From NCBI GenBank assembly GCA_947623705.1, contig CANQHT010000019.1, positions 1 to 16,444 of the forward strand: DNA of 16,444 bases. The letters run 5' to 3'. A program made the position numbers and the translations under genes. Positions 6,434-14,644 of this stretch are shown here, piece by piece. This DNA is from an uncultured Bacilli bacterium. Lineage in GTDB: Bacteria > Bacillota_I > Bacilli_A > RF39 > UBA660. Within the stretch, counting starts at the first letter, position 1. Each line of letters opens with the position of its first letter. A model generated the notes under the pieces. It was not told the origin of the DNA. It saw only the letters and a program-made list of their open reading frames with translations, and searched no databases.

Positions 6434-7046
6434 CTAACCAGTTATAATCAAAGACATTTGTCTCATCATAATTTTTATTATCTTTTTTATTTTTAAAATA
6501 GTTATCAACATCTTCTCTTGTCTTTAAATTCTTTTTTGTCCAATCATATAAAATATTATCAATATAACGAATATTGGTAACTCCATTGTATGAGGCTTCT
6601 TCTAAAGCTCTTAAAATTAAATCTTCATTATACATTTTTTCAATCCAAGCCTTAATTACTTCAAATTCCGTACCCGTTAAAGGACGGCGAAATTCACTTT
6701 CAAATTTGGTAAAAATATCATCTTTTAACTTAGATTCACTTTCTTTTTTTAAACTAGCTTTTAATTTATCATAAAAACCTTCTAAAGAAATCTTATCGTA
6801 TCTTTTACCAGCTTCATTTTTTTCACTAGTCATCGTAATAATTCCTTTAGTTATTAGTCCATTAAAAGCCTCAAAAATATCATTCTTTTCAATTTTTAAC
6901 TTTTGGCTAATTAAATCTAAATCAAACTTGGCTTCATCAGCATTTTCAAAATAGAGTAATAATAAAAATTCCGCTAAAGATAATTTTAGTTTGTAGGCTT
7001 CTTTAATAAAGTTGGCTTCAACGACATACTTTTTATTATTCCCCAT
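6417..7046 (-). CDS. dnaD: DnaD-family primosomal replication protein
   Basis: I start at ATG 7044-7046 rather than the GTG at 7053-7055. AAAGG inside the last codons of cca is spaced about 8 bases from this ATG, while the GTG itself overlaps the Shine-Dalgarno. The 209-residue product has an N-terminal winged-helix-like region (about 10-95) and a C-terminal DnaB_2/DnaD domain with PLTGTEFEVIKAWIEKMY and the ssDNA-binding signature YIDNILYDW (YxxxIxxxW) at about residues 158-166. DnaD works with DnaB and DnaI to load the replicative helicase at origins and restart forks in Firmicutes. It sits 5 bases after the cca stop and overlaps nth by 17 bases, a tight operon. Confidence 0.93.
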   Translation of the reverse strand: MGNNKKYVVEANFIKEAYKLKLSLAEFLLLLYFENADEAKFDLDLISQKLKIEKNDIFEAFNGLITKGIITMTSEKNEAGKRYDKISLEGFYDKLKASLKKESESKLKDDIFTKFESEFRRPLTGTEFEVIKAWIEKMYNEDLILRALEEASYNGVTNIRYIDNILYDWTKKNLKTREDVDNYFKNKKDNKNYDETNVFDYNWLDDYDK

Positions 7047-7051
7047 TGCTT

Positions 7052-8131
7052 TCACCTTTCTTTTAAATATTTTTTTATCTCACTATTTTTATTCTTTAGT
7101 TTATTATCTAAAACTAAATCAATTAATTCCTCAGTAACCATTCTTAATTTTTTAGAAGGTTCGATATTCAATATAGTCATAATTTCTTCACTAGTAATAT
7201 CCAAATCACTATTCTTTCTGATTGGAATATTTTTAGCAAGTTTATTAACAACTTTTTTATCAAAATTAAGAATGTCCGCAGCGACTAAATTGGTGTATAA
7301 GCCATAATTGAATAAGGAGTGATTATCAATATGGCCTATACGCACTATTCGTCTAATATTAATTATATTTCTTATTTCTTGTTTTGTAAATGCAAAATCG
7401 GTACTAAATTCTAATTGGGCCCACATACCGCTTAAATCGCTGACATAAGTCATATCATTATCATAACTGATCTTTAATAAATCTAATATTTGATATTTTT
7501 TTAATAATTCTAAACCTTTTAAAAAGTTTTTATGCAGTAATATTTTATTTAATTCCCCTTTAATCCGACTTTTAGATAAAGTACCTACTAATTGATAATG
7601 TTCTTGAATTTTTTTGTCTAACTCAGCATCTATTTCAAAATTTAAAACCGTTGCAAAACGAATTGCTCTTAAAATTCTTAAAGGGTCTTCTTGTAATTTT
7701 TCGGAGATATCGCCAAGCATTTTAATTTGGTGGTTATTTAAATCATTTACCCCATCAACTAAATCAATTATTTTTTCATTTTTATCCATACAAATAGCGT
7801 TTATAGTAAAATCTCTTCTTTTAATATCTTCTTCTAAACTATTAATATAAACAATTTCGGTTGGTTTTCTTCCCTCATACTTTAATTCTTTTCTGAATGT
7901 AGTAATATCAATATTATATTTTTTAATTTGCAAATTAAAACCGCCATAGTTATTACTATTGTTATTAACTGGGAAAATTTTATGTAAATCTTTCGGTAAA
8001 GCATTCGTACAAATATCGATATCTAATGATTTAATTCCAAGTAAATAATCTCTTACAAAACCACCCACTAAATAGGCATTAAAACCTTCATTAGTTATTT
8101 TTTCTAAAGTATTTTTAATTATCTTATCCAT
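7052..8131 (-). CDS. cca: CCA tRNA nucleotidyltransferase (class II)
   Basis: The 359-residue enzyme starts with the class II nucleotidyltransferase head: LVGGFVRDYLLG (21-32) and the metal-binding pair D37-x-D39 in SLDIDI. Motif B RRDFTINAI (around 105-113), motif C LVDGVNDL and motif D EDPLRILRAIRFA follow, the last two binding the nucleotide base. It adds or repairs the 3' CCA of tRNAs; whether it does the full CCA or a part cannot be told from sequence alone. It is somewhat shorter than typical family members of about 400 residues, and I see no HD domain. RBS AAGGGG lies 8 bases before the ATG. It is 11 bases downstream of mutM and 5 bases upstream of dnaD. Confidence 0.94.
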   Translation of the reverse strand: MDKIIKNTLEKITNEGFNAYLVGGFVRDYLLGIKSLDIDICTNALPKDLHKIFPVNNNSNNYGGFNLQIKKYNIDITTFRKELKYEGRKPTEIVYINSLEEDIKRRDFTINAICMDKNEKIIDLVDGVNDLNNHQIKMLGDISEKLQEDPLRILRAIRFATVLNFEIDAELDKKIQEHYQLVGTLSKSRIKGELNKILLHKNFLKGLELLKKYQILDLLKISYDNDMTYVSDLSGMWAQLEFSTDFAFTKQEIRNIINIRRIVRIGHIDNHSLFNYGLYTNLVAADILNFDKKVVNKLAKNIPIRKNSDLDITSEEIMTILNIEPSKKLRMVTEELIDLVLDNKLKNKNSEIKKYLKER

Positions 8132-8142
8132 TTATAACCCCT

Positions 8143-8961
8143 TTATTTTTGACAATTCTCACAATAATAAGTACTTCTTCCTCCCACTTTTATTCTTTTA
8201 ATTGGTCTTTCACATTTCGGACAAGGCTTGCCTTCTCTTTTATGAACACACAAATAATCTTGATAATGACCCGTAACTCCTAAACTAGAAGTATAACTTT
8301 TAATAGTTGTACCACCCATTTCAATGGCTTTTGTAATAATTTTTTTAGATGAGGAAATAATCTTCTCACATTCTTCTTTAGTAACTAATGATGCTTTCTT
8401 TAAAGGATTAATGCCACTCGCAAATAAAACTTCATCAGCATAAATATTACCTAAGCCACTGATAATCTCTTGATCTAGTAATACTGTTTTAATCGGTAAT
8501 CTTTTATTTTTAAATTTTTCTAATAAATAAGTACTAGTTAAATTATTGGAAATTGGTTCAATTCCTTGTTTTTGAATTTCTTCCGTAGTCTCTAACTTAT
8601 CTAAAGGCACAATTTTTAAACGACCAAATTTTCTTGTATCATGATACCTTAAATCAGTTCCATCATTAAATGTTATGATTAGATGTTCATGTTTAACAAT
8701 TTCTTCCTTACTATCCTTAATAAAATATTTACCTTCCATTCGTAAATGACTTAATAAATAATAATCATGTAATTTAAAAATTAACCATTTACCTCTTCTT
8801 AAAATATCTTCAAATTCATTGCCAATTAAAACTTTCTTAAATTCCTCTAAGTCACTTTCAATAATTTTGGCATATCTTATATTGACATCTTTAATTTTCT
8901 TATGTAATATTCTTTTCTTTAAAGTATTTCTTACTGTTTCAACTTCCGCTATCTCGGGCAT
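8143..8961 (-). CDS. mutM: formamidopyrimidine-DNA glycosylase (Fpg)
   Basis: The 272-residue protein begins MPEIAEVETV, with the catalytic N-terminal Pro2 and Glu3. It has the conserved Lys58 in RRGKW, the SLGVTGHYQ segment near residue 230, and a C-terminal zinc finger with Cys247, 250, 267 and 270 and the DNA-contacting Arg262 in GGRSTYYC. It excises 8-oxoguanine and formamidopyrimidines and cleaves the strand. GAAGGTGA lies just before the ATG. It is the first gene of the mutM-cca-dnaD-nth run. In B. subtilis mutM lies directly downstream of polA; here a metallophosphoesterase gene on the opposite strand separates them. Confidence 0.96.
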   Translation of the reverse strand: MPEIAEVETVRNTLKKRILHKKIKDVNIRYAKIIESDLEEFKKVLIGNEFEDILRRGKWLIFKLHDYYLLSHLRMEGKYFIKDSKEEIVKHEHLIITFNDGTDLRYHDTRKFGRLKIVPLDKLETTEEIQKQGIEPISNNLTSTYLLEKFKNKRLPIKTVLLDQEIISGLGNIYADEVLFASGINPLKKASLVTKEECEKIISSSKKIITKAIEMGGTTIKSYTSSLGVTGHYQDYLCVHKREGKPCPKCERPIKRIKVGGRSTYYCENCQK

Positions 8962-9009
8962 ATTATCACCTTCACTTTAATTTTATCATATTTTTATATT
9001 TAAACATAG

Positions 9010-9047
9010 GTCATAATTTGACTTTCTTATTTTAAATCCTTTATAAT
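9010..9047 (+). promoter_or_regulatory. σA promoter of the metallophosphoesterase gene, with small dyad
   Basis: TTGACT (9018-9023) is followed after 18 bases by a perfect TATAAT (9042-9047). Transcription would start near 9054, which rules out the TTG at 9057 as a useful start. A short dyad GTCA-x5-TGAC (9010-9022) overlaps the -35 and could be an operator; its length makes chance plausible. Confidence 0.65.
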
Positions 9048-9068
9048 TAATAAGGCTTGGTGATATAT

Positions 9069-9953
9069 ATGAAATTATTTAATTATAATTTTTTAACAAA
9101 AGGAAATAATTTAAAAATATTAGTTTTATCAGATATTCATTATCATAAAAATACCCGCAAATTAAAGGTCATTTTAAAATATTTAAGTAAACATCAATTT
9201 GATATGATCTTTTTAGTGGGGGATATTATTGACTCTACTAAAACTTTAGATAACAAAGAAACTAAAGAAAACATAATTAACTTTATTGATACTTTAAGTA
9301 AATATGCTAAAGTTTATCTTTCTTTTGGGTGTCATGATGAAAGTAATTATATTAGAAAAAATTTACAAAAGACTTATGCTTTAAATGATGCCATAAATGA
9401 GAATTTAAAAGAAAACAAACAAATATTTTATGAAGAAAATAAAACTTATAAATTAGATGAATTTAAAACCGTAACGATTATTAATCCAAGTTTTAACTAC
9501 GCTATGGATCGAGATAAAACATCAAATATTATTAATCAAGAAGTTCAAAAATATAGTTATTTAAAAAAATTAGATAAAAATAAATATAATATTTTACTTT
9601 GTCATTATCCTAATTTTGCTTTTCATTTAAATAAAGCAGGTTTATTAGATAATATTGATTTAGTAATAAGTGGTCATAATCATAATGGTATGACACAGTT
9701 AAGAATATTACCTTTAGAAAAAATACTTAATTTATTAGGAAATCCCTATAGGGGAATTATTACACCAAGTAAAAGTTTTAAATTAGAAGAAACAAAAAAT
9801 TTAAGAGGATTTATTCCCTTAAATAAAAGAACTAATTTATTAATAAATCCCGCAGTTACATCTTTAGGTAATACTACTAAAATACTTCAATATGGTGATT
9901 TTCTATTCTATAATGGTGGGTCAATAATTAACTTTAATAACAGCAAAAAATAA
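9069..9953 (+). CDS. calcineurin-like metallophosphoesterase with altered GNH motif
   Basis: I start at ATG 9069-9071; GGTGA at 9059-9063 is well spaced, and the longer frame's TTG lies at the predicted transcription start. The 294-residue protein follows the metallophosphoesterase order: LSDIH (20-24, Asp22 and His24), LVGDIID (49-55, Asp52), FGCHDE (86-91), LLCHYP (His179) and SGHNHNG (201-207, His203 and His205). It resembles the YkuE-type family of binuclear-metal hydrolases. The third motif is normally GNH(D/E), with the Asn bridging the second metal; here it is Gly-Cys-His-Asp. This was checked in the codons (GGG TGT CAT GAT). The remaining ligands are intact, so activity may be changed rather than lost. 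There is no signal peptide or transmembrane helix with this start. Substrate unknown. Confidence 0.88.
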   Translation: MKLFNYNFLTKGNNLKILVLSDIHYHKNTRKLKVILKYLSKHQFDMIFLVGDIIDSTKTLDNKETKENIINFIDTLSKYAKVYLSFGCHDESNYIRKNLQKTYALNDAINENLKENKQIFYEENKTYKLDEFKTVTIINPSFNYAMDRDKTSNIINQEVQKYSYLKKLDKNKYNILLCHYPNFAFHLNKAGLLDNIDLVISGHNHNGMTQLRILPLEKILNLLGNPYRGIITPSKSFKLEETKNLRGFIPLNKRTNLLINPAVTSLGNTTKILQYGDFLFYNGGSIINFNNSKK

Positions 9954-9956
9954 TAT

Positions 9957-10019
9957 CATTGTGCATTTAGCATTAATTTCATTGTGCATTTAGCATTAAT
10001 TTCATTGTGCATTTAGCAC
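9957..10019. repeat. three tandem 23-bp repeats with internal hairpin
   Basis: The 16-base core CATTGTGCATTTAGCA starts at 9957, 9980 and 10003, spaced by identical TTAATTT. All three cores are identical. Each contains TGC-ATTTA-GCA. The third copy is extended to a 6-bp hairpin, TTGTGC-ATTTA-GCACAA. The array fills the gap between the stop of the metallophosphoesterase gene and the terminator of the convergent polA. Its ATTTAGCAT also resembles the polA terminator loop next to it. Confidence 0.9.
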
Positions 10020-10022
10020 AAG

Positions 10023-10053
10023 AAAAAAGGCTCAAGCTATTTAGCATCGAACC
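10023..10053 (-). terminator. intrinsic terminator overlapping the polA stop
   Basis: On the minus strand GGTTCGA (10047-10053) pairs with TTGAGCC (10029-10035), with two G-U pairs. The enclosed GCTAAATAGC can add a short inner stem. Six T follow (+ strand A at 10023-10028). The polA stop codon is inside the loop side of the hairpin. Confidence 0.75.
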
Positions 10054-12586
10054 AATTAACACCGGTATTAATTTCTATTTTTAAAGGAACGCTTAATTTA
10101 ACAACATTTTCCATCGCATCTTTTAAAATAGTTTTTAAAACAGGAATTTCTTCTTCTTTAGCATCAATAATTATTTCATCGTGAACTTGTAAGATTAATT
10201 TACTTTCTAAATTATTTTCTTTAATTTTATTATAAACTTCAATCATCGCCATTTTCATAATGTCAGCACTAGAACCTTGAATTGGCGTATTTAATGCCAT
10301 TCTTTCACCCATAGTTCGCATATGATAGTTAGCATCTTTTAATTCTTTTATTTTTCTTACTCTTCCAAACATTGTTTTAACTTCGCCAGTTTCATAAGCA
10401 CTTTTAACAATGTTATCCATATAGTTTTTAACACCCGGATAAAGTTCATAATATTTTTCAATAAATTTATTCGCTTCACTTTTGGAAATATTAAGATTTT
10501 CTCCTAAACCAAAACCACTGATACCATAAACAATGCCAAATATTACGGCTTTGGCCATACTCCGCATATGTTTCGTTACTTCACTTTCTTTTATCCCGTG
10601 AATATCGGCGGCCACTCTTGTATGAATATCTTCATCATTAACAAAAGCTTGAATAAGTTCTTTACTTCCGGAAATATGAGCAAGAATTCTTAATTCAATT
10701 TGGGAATAATCAGCACTCACAATTAAATCTTTACTAGGGACAAAAGCCATTCTTACTTGTTTACCATATTCTTCTCTCGCTGGAATATTTTGTAAGTTGG
10801 GTTCACTTGAAGAAAGTCTTCCTGTTCTTGTTAAAGTTTGATTAAATATGGTATGAATCTTCCCATCACTTAAAACAAAGTCTTTTAAGCCATCTAAATA
10901 AGTACTTTTTAATTTATATAAGTTACGATACTCTAAAACTTTGTTAATAATTGGGTGTTTATCCACATATTTTTGTAAAGTTTTAACATCGGTTTTATAA
11001 CCCCGATTAATTTTTTTACTTTTACCAATACCCATATGTTCAAACAGAACAATCCCCATTTGTTTCGGACTTGCCACATTAAAGACTTCTCCACTCATCT
11101 CATATATTTCTTCGGTAATTGTTTTAATTTTGGCATCAACTTCCGCCCGCATAGTATCTAAAGCATTATCTTCAAATTTAAAACCATTTTGTTCCATATC
11201 GGCAAGAACATATATTAAAGGCATTTCTATTTTATTAAAAATATCTTCTTGTTCTTCTTTTTTTAACTTATCTTGAAAATTTTCTTTTTGTTCAAAAATA
11301 AAGCGGCTTTTTAAAGTAATAATATTTTCTAAATCATTAAATTTATTCTTTTTAAATTCATCATAACCCACTATATTTTCACCCATTGCAAGCATTAAAG
11401 GCGCAATATCTAAACTAGCGGGCATATCAACTAAGTAAGATGCGACCATTAAATCAAAATCACATTTAATATCTGTATTTAATAAAACTAAACTTTTCTT
11501 TAAATCGTAAGTAATTAATTTTTTATTCTTTAATAATCCAAAAGTATCTTTAACTAAATTTTCGGGAATAAAATAAGTATTATCTTTATCAGTTAAACCC
11601 ATACCAAGTATTTTACCTAAATGATAATTTATATCATCACATTCTAAATAAAAAGCTACTTCATCATTTAATTTTAGATCTTTTAAATCGCTAATAACCG
11701 TATATTTATTTTCTTTAACAGTTTCTGTTTTAACATTTTTTAAAAAAGAATAAAATTCTAATTTTTCAAATAAATTTTGTAACTCTAAAGTTTTGGGGCC
11801 ATTATATTTATAAGATTCAAAATCAACATTTAAAGGTACTTCCCTATAAATGGTAGCAATTTCATAACTCATATAAGCATTATCTTTATCATTAATTAAT
11901 TTTTCTTGATTCTTACCCTTAATCTTATCAATATTAGCATATATATTATCTAAAGAACCATATTCTTGTAATAATTTTAAAGCCGTTTTTTCACCAATAC
12001 CTTTAACACCCGGAATATTATCAGAAGCATCACCCATTAAAGCCTTTAAATCAATTATTTTAATTGGGTCAATTCCCCAGTCATTTTTAAAAGTCTCTGC
12101 ATTATAACGAATGTAGCCGGTTTGTTTTAAAAGTTTAACTTCGGTTTCAAAACTAATTAGTTGGAGTAAATCTTTATCACTTGAAACAATTAAAGTATAG
12201 TATTCGGGGTCGGCTTCCGCAATTTTGGAAATAGTACCAATAATATCATCGGCTTCATAAGGTTCCATTTCGACATAAGCAATACCCATCGCTTTTAAAA
12301 TATCTCGGGCAAGAGGCATTTGCATTTTTAATTCATCAGGTGTTTCATGTCTTCCTTCTTTATAAAAATCAAATTTTTCTTTGCGAAAGTTTTTCCCTAT
12401 ATCAAACGCTACCACCATATATTCCGGATTTTCTTCCGCAATTATTTTATTAATCATTCCTGTAAAACCATATAAAGCATTAGTCGGAAATCCTGAACTA
12501 TTTCGCATTATGGAACCAGAATAAGCGGTTGCATAATAAGAACGAAATAACAAATTATTTCCATCTACTAAAACTACTTTTTTCAT
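10037..12586 (-). CDS. polA: DNA polymerase I
   Basis: The 849-residue protein has three parts. The N-terminal 5'-nuclease domain (about 1-290) has LVDGNNLLFRSYYA and the acidic YEADDIIG. The middle region (about 295-470) has a 3'-5' exonuclease fold whose metal ligands are missing: the Asp of the usual DxE is Tyr in AFYLECDD, and NLKYD is replaced by DLKKS. The family A polymerase domain has motif A DYSQIELRILAHIS (from 626), motif B RSMAKAVIFGIVYG (from about 675) and motif C LQVHDEI (799-805). It removes primers and fills gaps in lagging-strand synthesis and excision repair; the lost proofreading is normal for Bacillus-type Pol I. RBS AGGTGG lies before the ATG. A TATAAT at 12604-12609 is too close to the RBS to be a convincing -10. 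Confidence 0.98.
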   Translation of the reverse strand: MKKVVLVDGNNLLFRSYYATAYSGSIMRNSSGFPTNALYGFTGMINKIIAEENPEYMVVAFDIGKNFRKEKFDFYKEGRHETPDELKMQMPLARDILKAMGIAYVEMEPYEADDIIGTISKIAEADPEYYTLIVSSDKDLLQLISFETEVKLLKQTGYIRYNAETFKNDWGIDPIKIIDLKALMGDASDNIPGVKGIGEKTALKLLQEYGSLDNIYANIDKIKGKNQEKLINDKDNAYMSYEIATIYREVPLNVDFESYKYNGPKTLELQNLFEKLEFYSFLKNVKTETVKENKYTVISDLKDLKLNDEVAFYLECDDINYHLGKILGMGLTDKDNTYFIPENLVKDTFGLLKNKKLITYDLKKSLVLLNTDIKCDFDLMVASYLVDMPASLDIAPLMLAMGENIVGYDEFKKNKFNDLENIITLKSRFIFEQKENFQDKLKKEEQEDIFNKIEMPLIYVLADMEQNGFKFEDNALDTMRAEVDAKIKTITEEIYEMSGEVFNVASPKQMGIVLFEHMGIGKSKKINRGYKTDVKTLQKYVDKHPIINKVLEYRNLYKLKSTYLDGLKDFVLSDGKIHTIFNQTLTRTGRLSSSEPNLQNIPAREEYGKQVRMAFVPSKDLIVSADYSQIELRILAHISGSKELIQAFVNDEDIHTRVAADIHGIKESEVTKHMRSMAKAVIFGIVYGISGFGLGENLNISKSEANKFIEKYYELYPGVKNYMDNIVKSAYETGEVKTMFGRVRKIKELKDANYHMRTMGERMALNTPIQGSSADIMKMAMIEVYNKIKENNLESKLILQVHDEIIIDAKEEEIPVLKTILKDAMENVVKLSVPLKIEINTGVNWFDAK

Positions 12587-12667
12587 TTATACCACCTAAA
12601 TATATTATATCTAAAAAAATACACATTTGAAAGATAAAAATTTTTTGTTAATAATTTCTAAATATTT

Positions 12668-12696
12668 AAAAAAAGAATAACAAATTAATGCTATTC
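12668..12696 (-). terminator. intrinsic terminator of the ATPase-RloB cassette
   Basis: On the minus strand GAATAGC (12690-12696) pairs with GTTATTC (12675-12681), with one G-U pair and an 8-base loop. Seven T follow (+ strand A at 12668-12674). It lies just after the rloB-like stop and separates the cassette from polA. Confidence 0.8.
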
Positions 12697-12704
12697 TATT
12701 TTAA

Positions 12705-13298
12705 CTAATTATTATTTTTAATTTCTTCAATTATTTTGTACACATAAGTATGTGGTGCTAAAGCATATTTATTTTCACTATTCAATTTTTCTCTTTTTTC
12801 CAAAATTTTAGCATTTTCTATGGCAATTTCTGTTTTATCAACAATTTGATTATAAACATTCATTCCTTCTTTATAATGCGGAATATATTTTTTTAATTCT
12901 TTTTTAACAGATTTACTATTTGGAAAATTAAGTTTCGTATTCCGAAAATGTAATAAAAACCAAATTTCAAAAGTTGGAGTGGATGTTATAATATTAATCC
13001 CTAATTTATCACATTCTAAAGTTATTTTTTCAATTTGTTCAATTCTTTTCGGATTTAAATCAGTATCTAATACCATATATATTTTATCGTTGTAAGTAGC
13101 ACTTATATCTTCTTTTACCATATAATTTTTGATATCATTTAAAATACCTTCCGGATCTGTACTATTACCACTGGCAAATTTTATTGGTAAGTTAATACTA
13201 GCAAAATTACTAAAATATTTTTTCTCAGTTTCACTATTTCCTTCACAACCAATTAAAATTAAAGGTCTTTTATTTCTAAATTTCTTTACTCTTCCCAT
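12705..13298 (-). CDS. rloB: RloB-family protein, probable effector of a two-gene defence cassette
   Basis: This 197-residue protein matches the RloB family as I know it. It has an N-terminal β-strand and acidic turn LILIGCEGNSETEKKYF (13-29, with Glu19 and Glu23). The MVLDTDLN strand carries Asp78-x-Asp80, and the signature STPTFEIWFLLHF spans 106-118. The Glu plus DxD layout resembles a TOPRIM metal centre, so a nuclease role is plausible but inferred. Its start overlaps the end of the ATPase gene by 13 bases with only a weak Shine-Dalgarno, implying coupled translation and a fixed ratio. RloB partners with an ATPase (RloA) in Campylobacter type I restriction loci. From memory, the second protein of lactococcal AbiL is of the same kind. 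No restriction genes are present here. All key residues are intact. Confidence 0.88.
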   Translation of the reverse strand: MGRVKKFRNKRPLILIGCEGNSETEKKYFSNFASINLPIKFASGNSTDPEGILNDIKNYMVKEDISATYNDKIYMVLDTDLNPKRIEQIEKITLECDKLGINIITSTPTFEIWFLLHFRNTKLNFPNSKSVKKELKKYIPHYKEGMNVYNQIVDKTEIAIENAKILEKREKLNSENKYALAPHTYVYKIIEEIKNNN

Positions 13299-14497
13299 AA
13301 GTTAATATCTCTTATAAATGGTATAGCGCCATAACGACCATTTAGATATCCTTTCTGAATATTTTCTTCTTTCCGAACTGAAAAATCACTTAAAGAATAT
13401 AAGTCAGTTATACCATTTTCATTATTTTTTTCGGTAAACCAAATTTGATCCCTTCTAAATATATCTAAATTTAATAAATTAACGGCGTGAGTACTAAATA
13501 TTAATTGACTATTAACTTTGTTTAATTTGGAATGAAAAATTTTAATTAAAAACTCTATTAAAGCCGGATGTAAACTTCTTTCTAATTCATCAACAATAAT
13601 AACTTTCGGACTACTTAGAGCCATTTTTAAATAAGGAGCAATAGCAAATAATGTTTTTGTTCCATTAGATTCTTCGAAAAAATCTAGACTATATTCATTA
13701 ACTTTTCCATCATTATTATTTACTTCATGGAATACTTCAATATTAAATTTACTTCTTTTATATATATCTTCTTCATAAGAAACATTAAAATCTTTTATTT
13801 TTATATCAGCTTCTTTTAATAAATTAATAGTAAATTCTTTTAATTCCTTATTATTTTTGCTATATAATTCTAATAATTCAAAATCTAAATTATTGACTCT
13901 ACTTAAAGTATCAAAAGTATCAATACTATTTAAAAACCATAAATAAACATCTTTAGTTTTTTCATAATTCCAGTTAGTAGCGGTCGCTAAAAATAATTTA
14001 TTCGGTAAGTTTCTTTTTTCAATAGTTTTTAATTTTTTAGCATCTGGGCCATAAAATGTATAATTATTTTTATTTCTTTCAAAGATACTAGTGGGTTTTT
14101 GAGTATAATAAGCCACTAATTTTTCCGATAATATTCTATTTACATCGGCACTAAAAGAATAAATATATTTAACTTTATTAATTAAAATAACAAATTCAAA
14201 ATAACTAGGTTCTTTAAAAGAAGAATCATCTAACATAAATGGTTTAATACTTATAAGTTTTTCATCAATAGTCATTAGATTAGAATTACGAACAAGTAAA
14301 ACGGCCGTTGTTAAAGCATCAATTAAATTTGATTTGCCCGAAGCATTCGCCCCATATATGGCGGCTGATTTTAATAACTCTAAATCATTTACTTTAAAAG
14401 TATTTTGTAAGTTTTCATCACTATAATCTTTTTCCATTGATAAAGTAACTTTATTTTTAAAAGATTTGAAGTTTTGCACACTAAATTCAATTAACAT
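13286..14497 (-). CDS. AAA-family (AAA_15/21, OLD/RloA-like) ATPase, defence-associated
   Basis: The 403-residue protein is an SMC/ABC-like ATPase without a nuclease domain. The N-terminal strand is MLIEFSVQNFKSFKNK, with Walker A GANASGKSN at 49-57. An ABC-type signature SNGTKTLF sits around 272-280. Walker B is VIIVDELERSLHP (about 299-311, with Asp303 and Glu304), and the switch His is in FSTHA (334-338). A variable helical insert between Walker A and the signature probably senses the trigger. The C-terminal YGAIPFIRD is typical of the group. It overlaps the rloB-like gene by 13 bases. AAGGAGGA lies 5 bases before the ATG, stronger than for most genes here. A -10 candidate TATACT is at 14517-14522 without a convincing -35. 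Such ATPase-plus-small-effector pairs (RloAB, AbiL, and by analogy PARIS) act in abortive phage defence. Confidence 0.85.
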   Translation of the reverse strand: MLIEFSVQNFKSFKNKVTLSMEKDYSDENLQNTFKVNDLELLKSAAIYGANASGKSNLIDALTTAVLLVRNSNLMTIDEKLISIKPFMLDDSSFKEPSYFEFVILINKVKYIYSFSADVNRILSEKLVAYYTQKPTSIFERNKNNYTFYGPDAKKLKTIEKRNLPNKLFLATATNWNYEKTKDVYLWFLNSIDTFDTLSRVNNLDFELLELYSKNNKELKEFTINLLKEADIKIKDFNVSYEEDIYKRSKFNIEVFHEVNNNDGKVNEYSLDFFEESNGTKTLFAIAPYLKMALSSPKVIIVDELERSLHPALIEFLIKIFHSKLNKVNSQLIFSTHAVNLLNLDIFRRDQIWFTEKNNENGITDLYSLSDFSVRKEENIQKGYLNGRYGAIPFIRDINLWEE

Positions 14498-14560
14498 AAT
14501 TTTCCTCCTTACTAATAGTATAATACAATATTGTTAAAAAATACACTTATTTTTTACATT

Positions 14561-14579
14561 TTTGCATATTTTTTGCAAA
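14561..14579. repeat. inverted repeat upstream of the defence cassette
   Basis: TTTGCA (14561-14566) and TGCAAA (14574-14579) form a perfect 6-bp dyad with a 7-base spacer of nearly all T. It lies about 65 bases ahead of the ATPase start and between the two divergent promoters, a natural place for an operator. In such AT-rich DNA it may be chance. Confidence 0.35.
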
Positions 14580-14644
14580 TTTCAAGAAAATAAATATATT
14601 TTTTGCTTTCAAATAATTTATTGTGTCAAATTAATGTCTTTTTA

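Noticed and set aside
9957..10019. Reading the three tandem repeats as a CRISPR array
   Set aside because: The spacers are only 7 bases and identical, the unit is 23 bases, and no cas genes are nearby.
11400..11720. Loss of the 3'-5' exonuclease catalytic residues in DNA polymerase I
   Set aside because: This is the normal state of Pol I in Bacillus and many other Gram-positives, so it is recorded in the annotation but not as a novelty.
12604..12609. TATAAT on the minus strand before polA
   Set aside because: It lies only 7 bases from the RBS and lacks a -35; the start of the polA transcript remains unknown.
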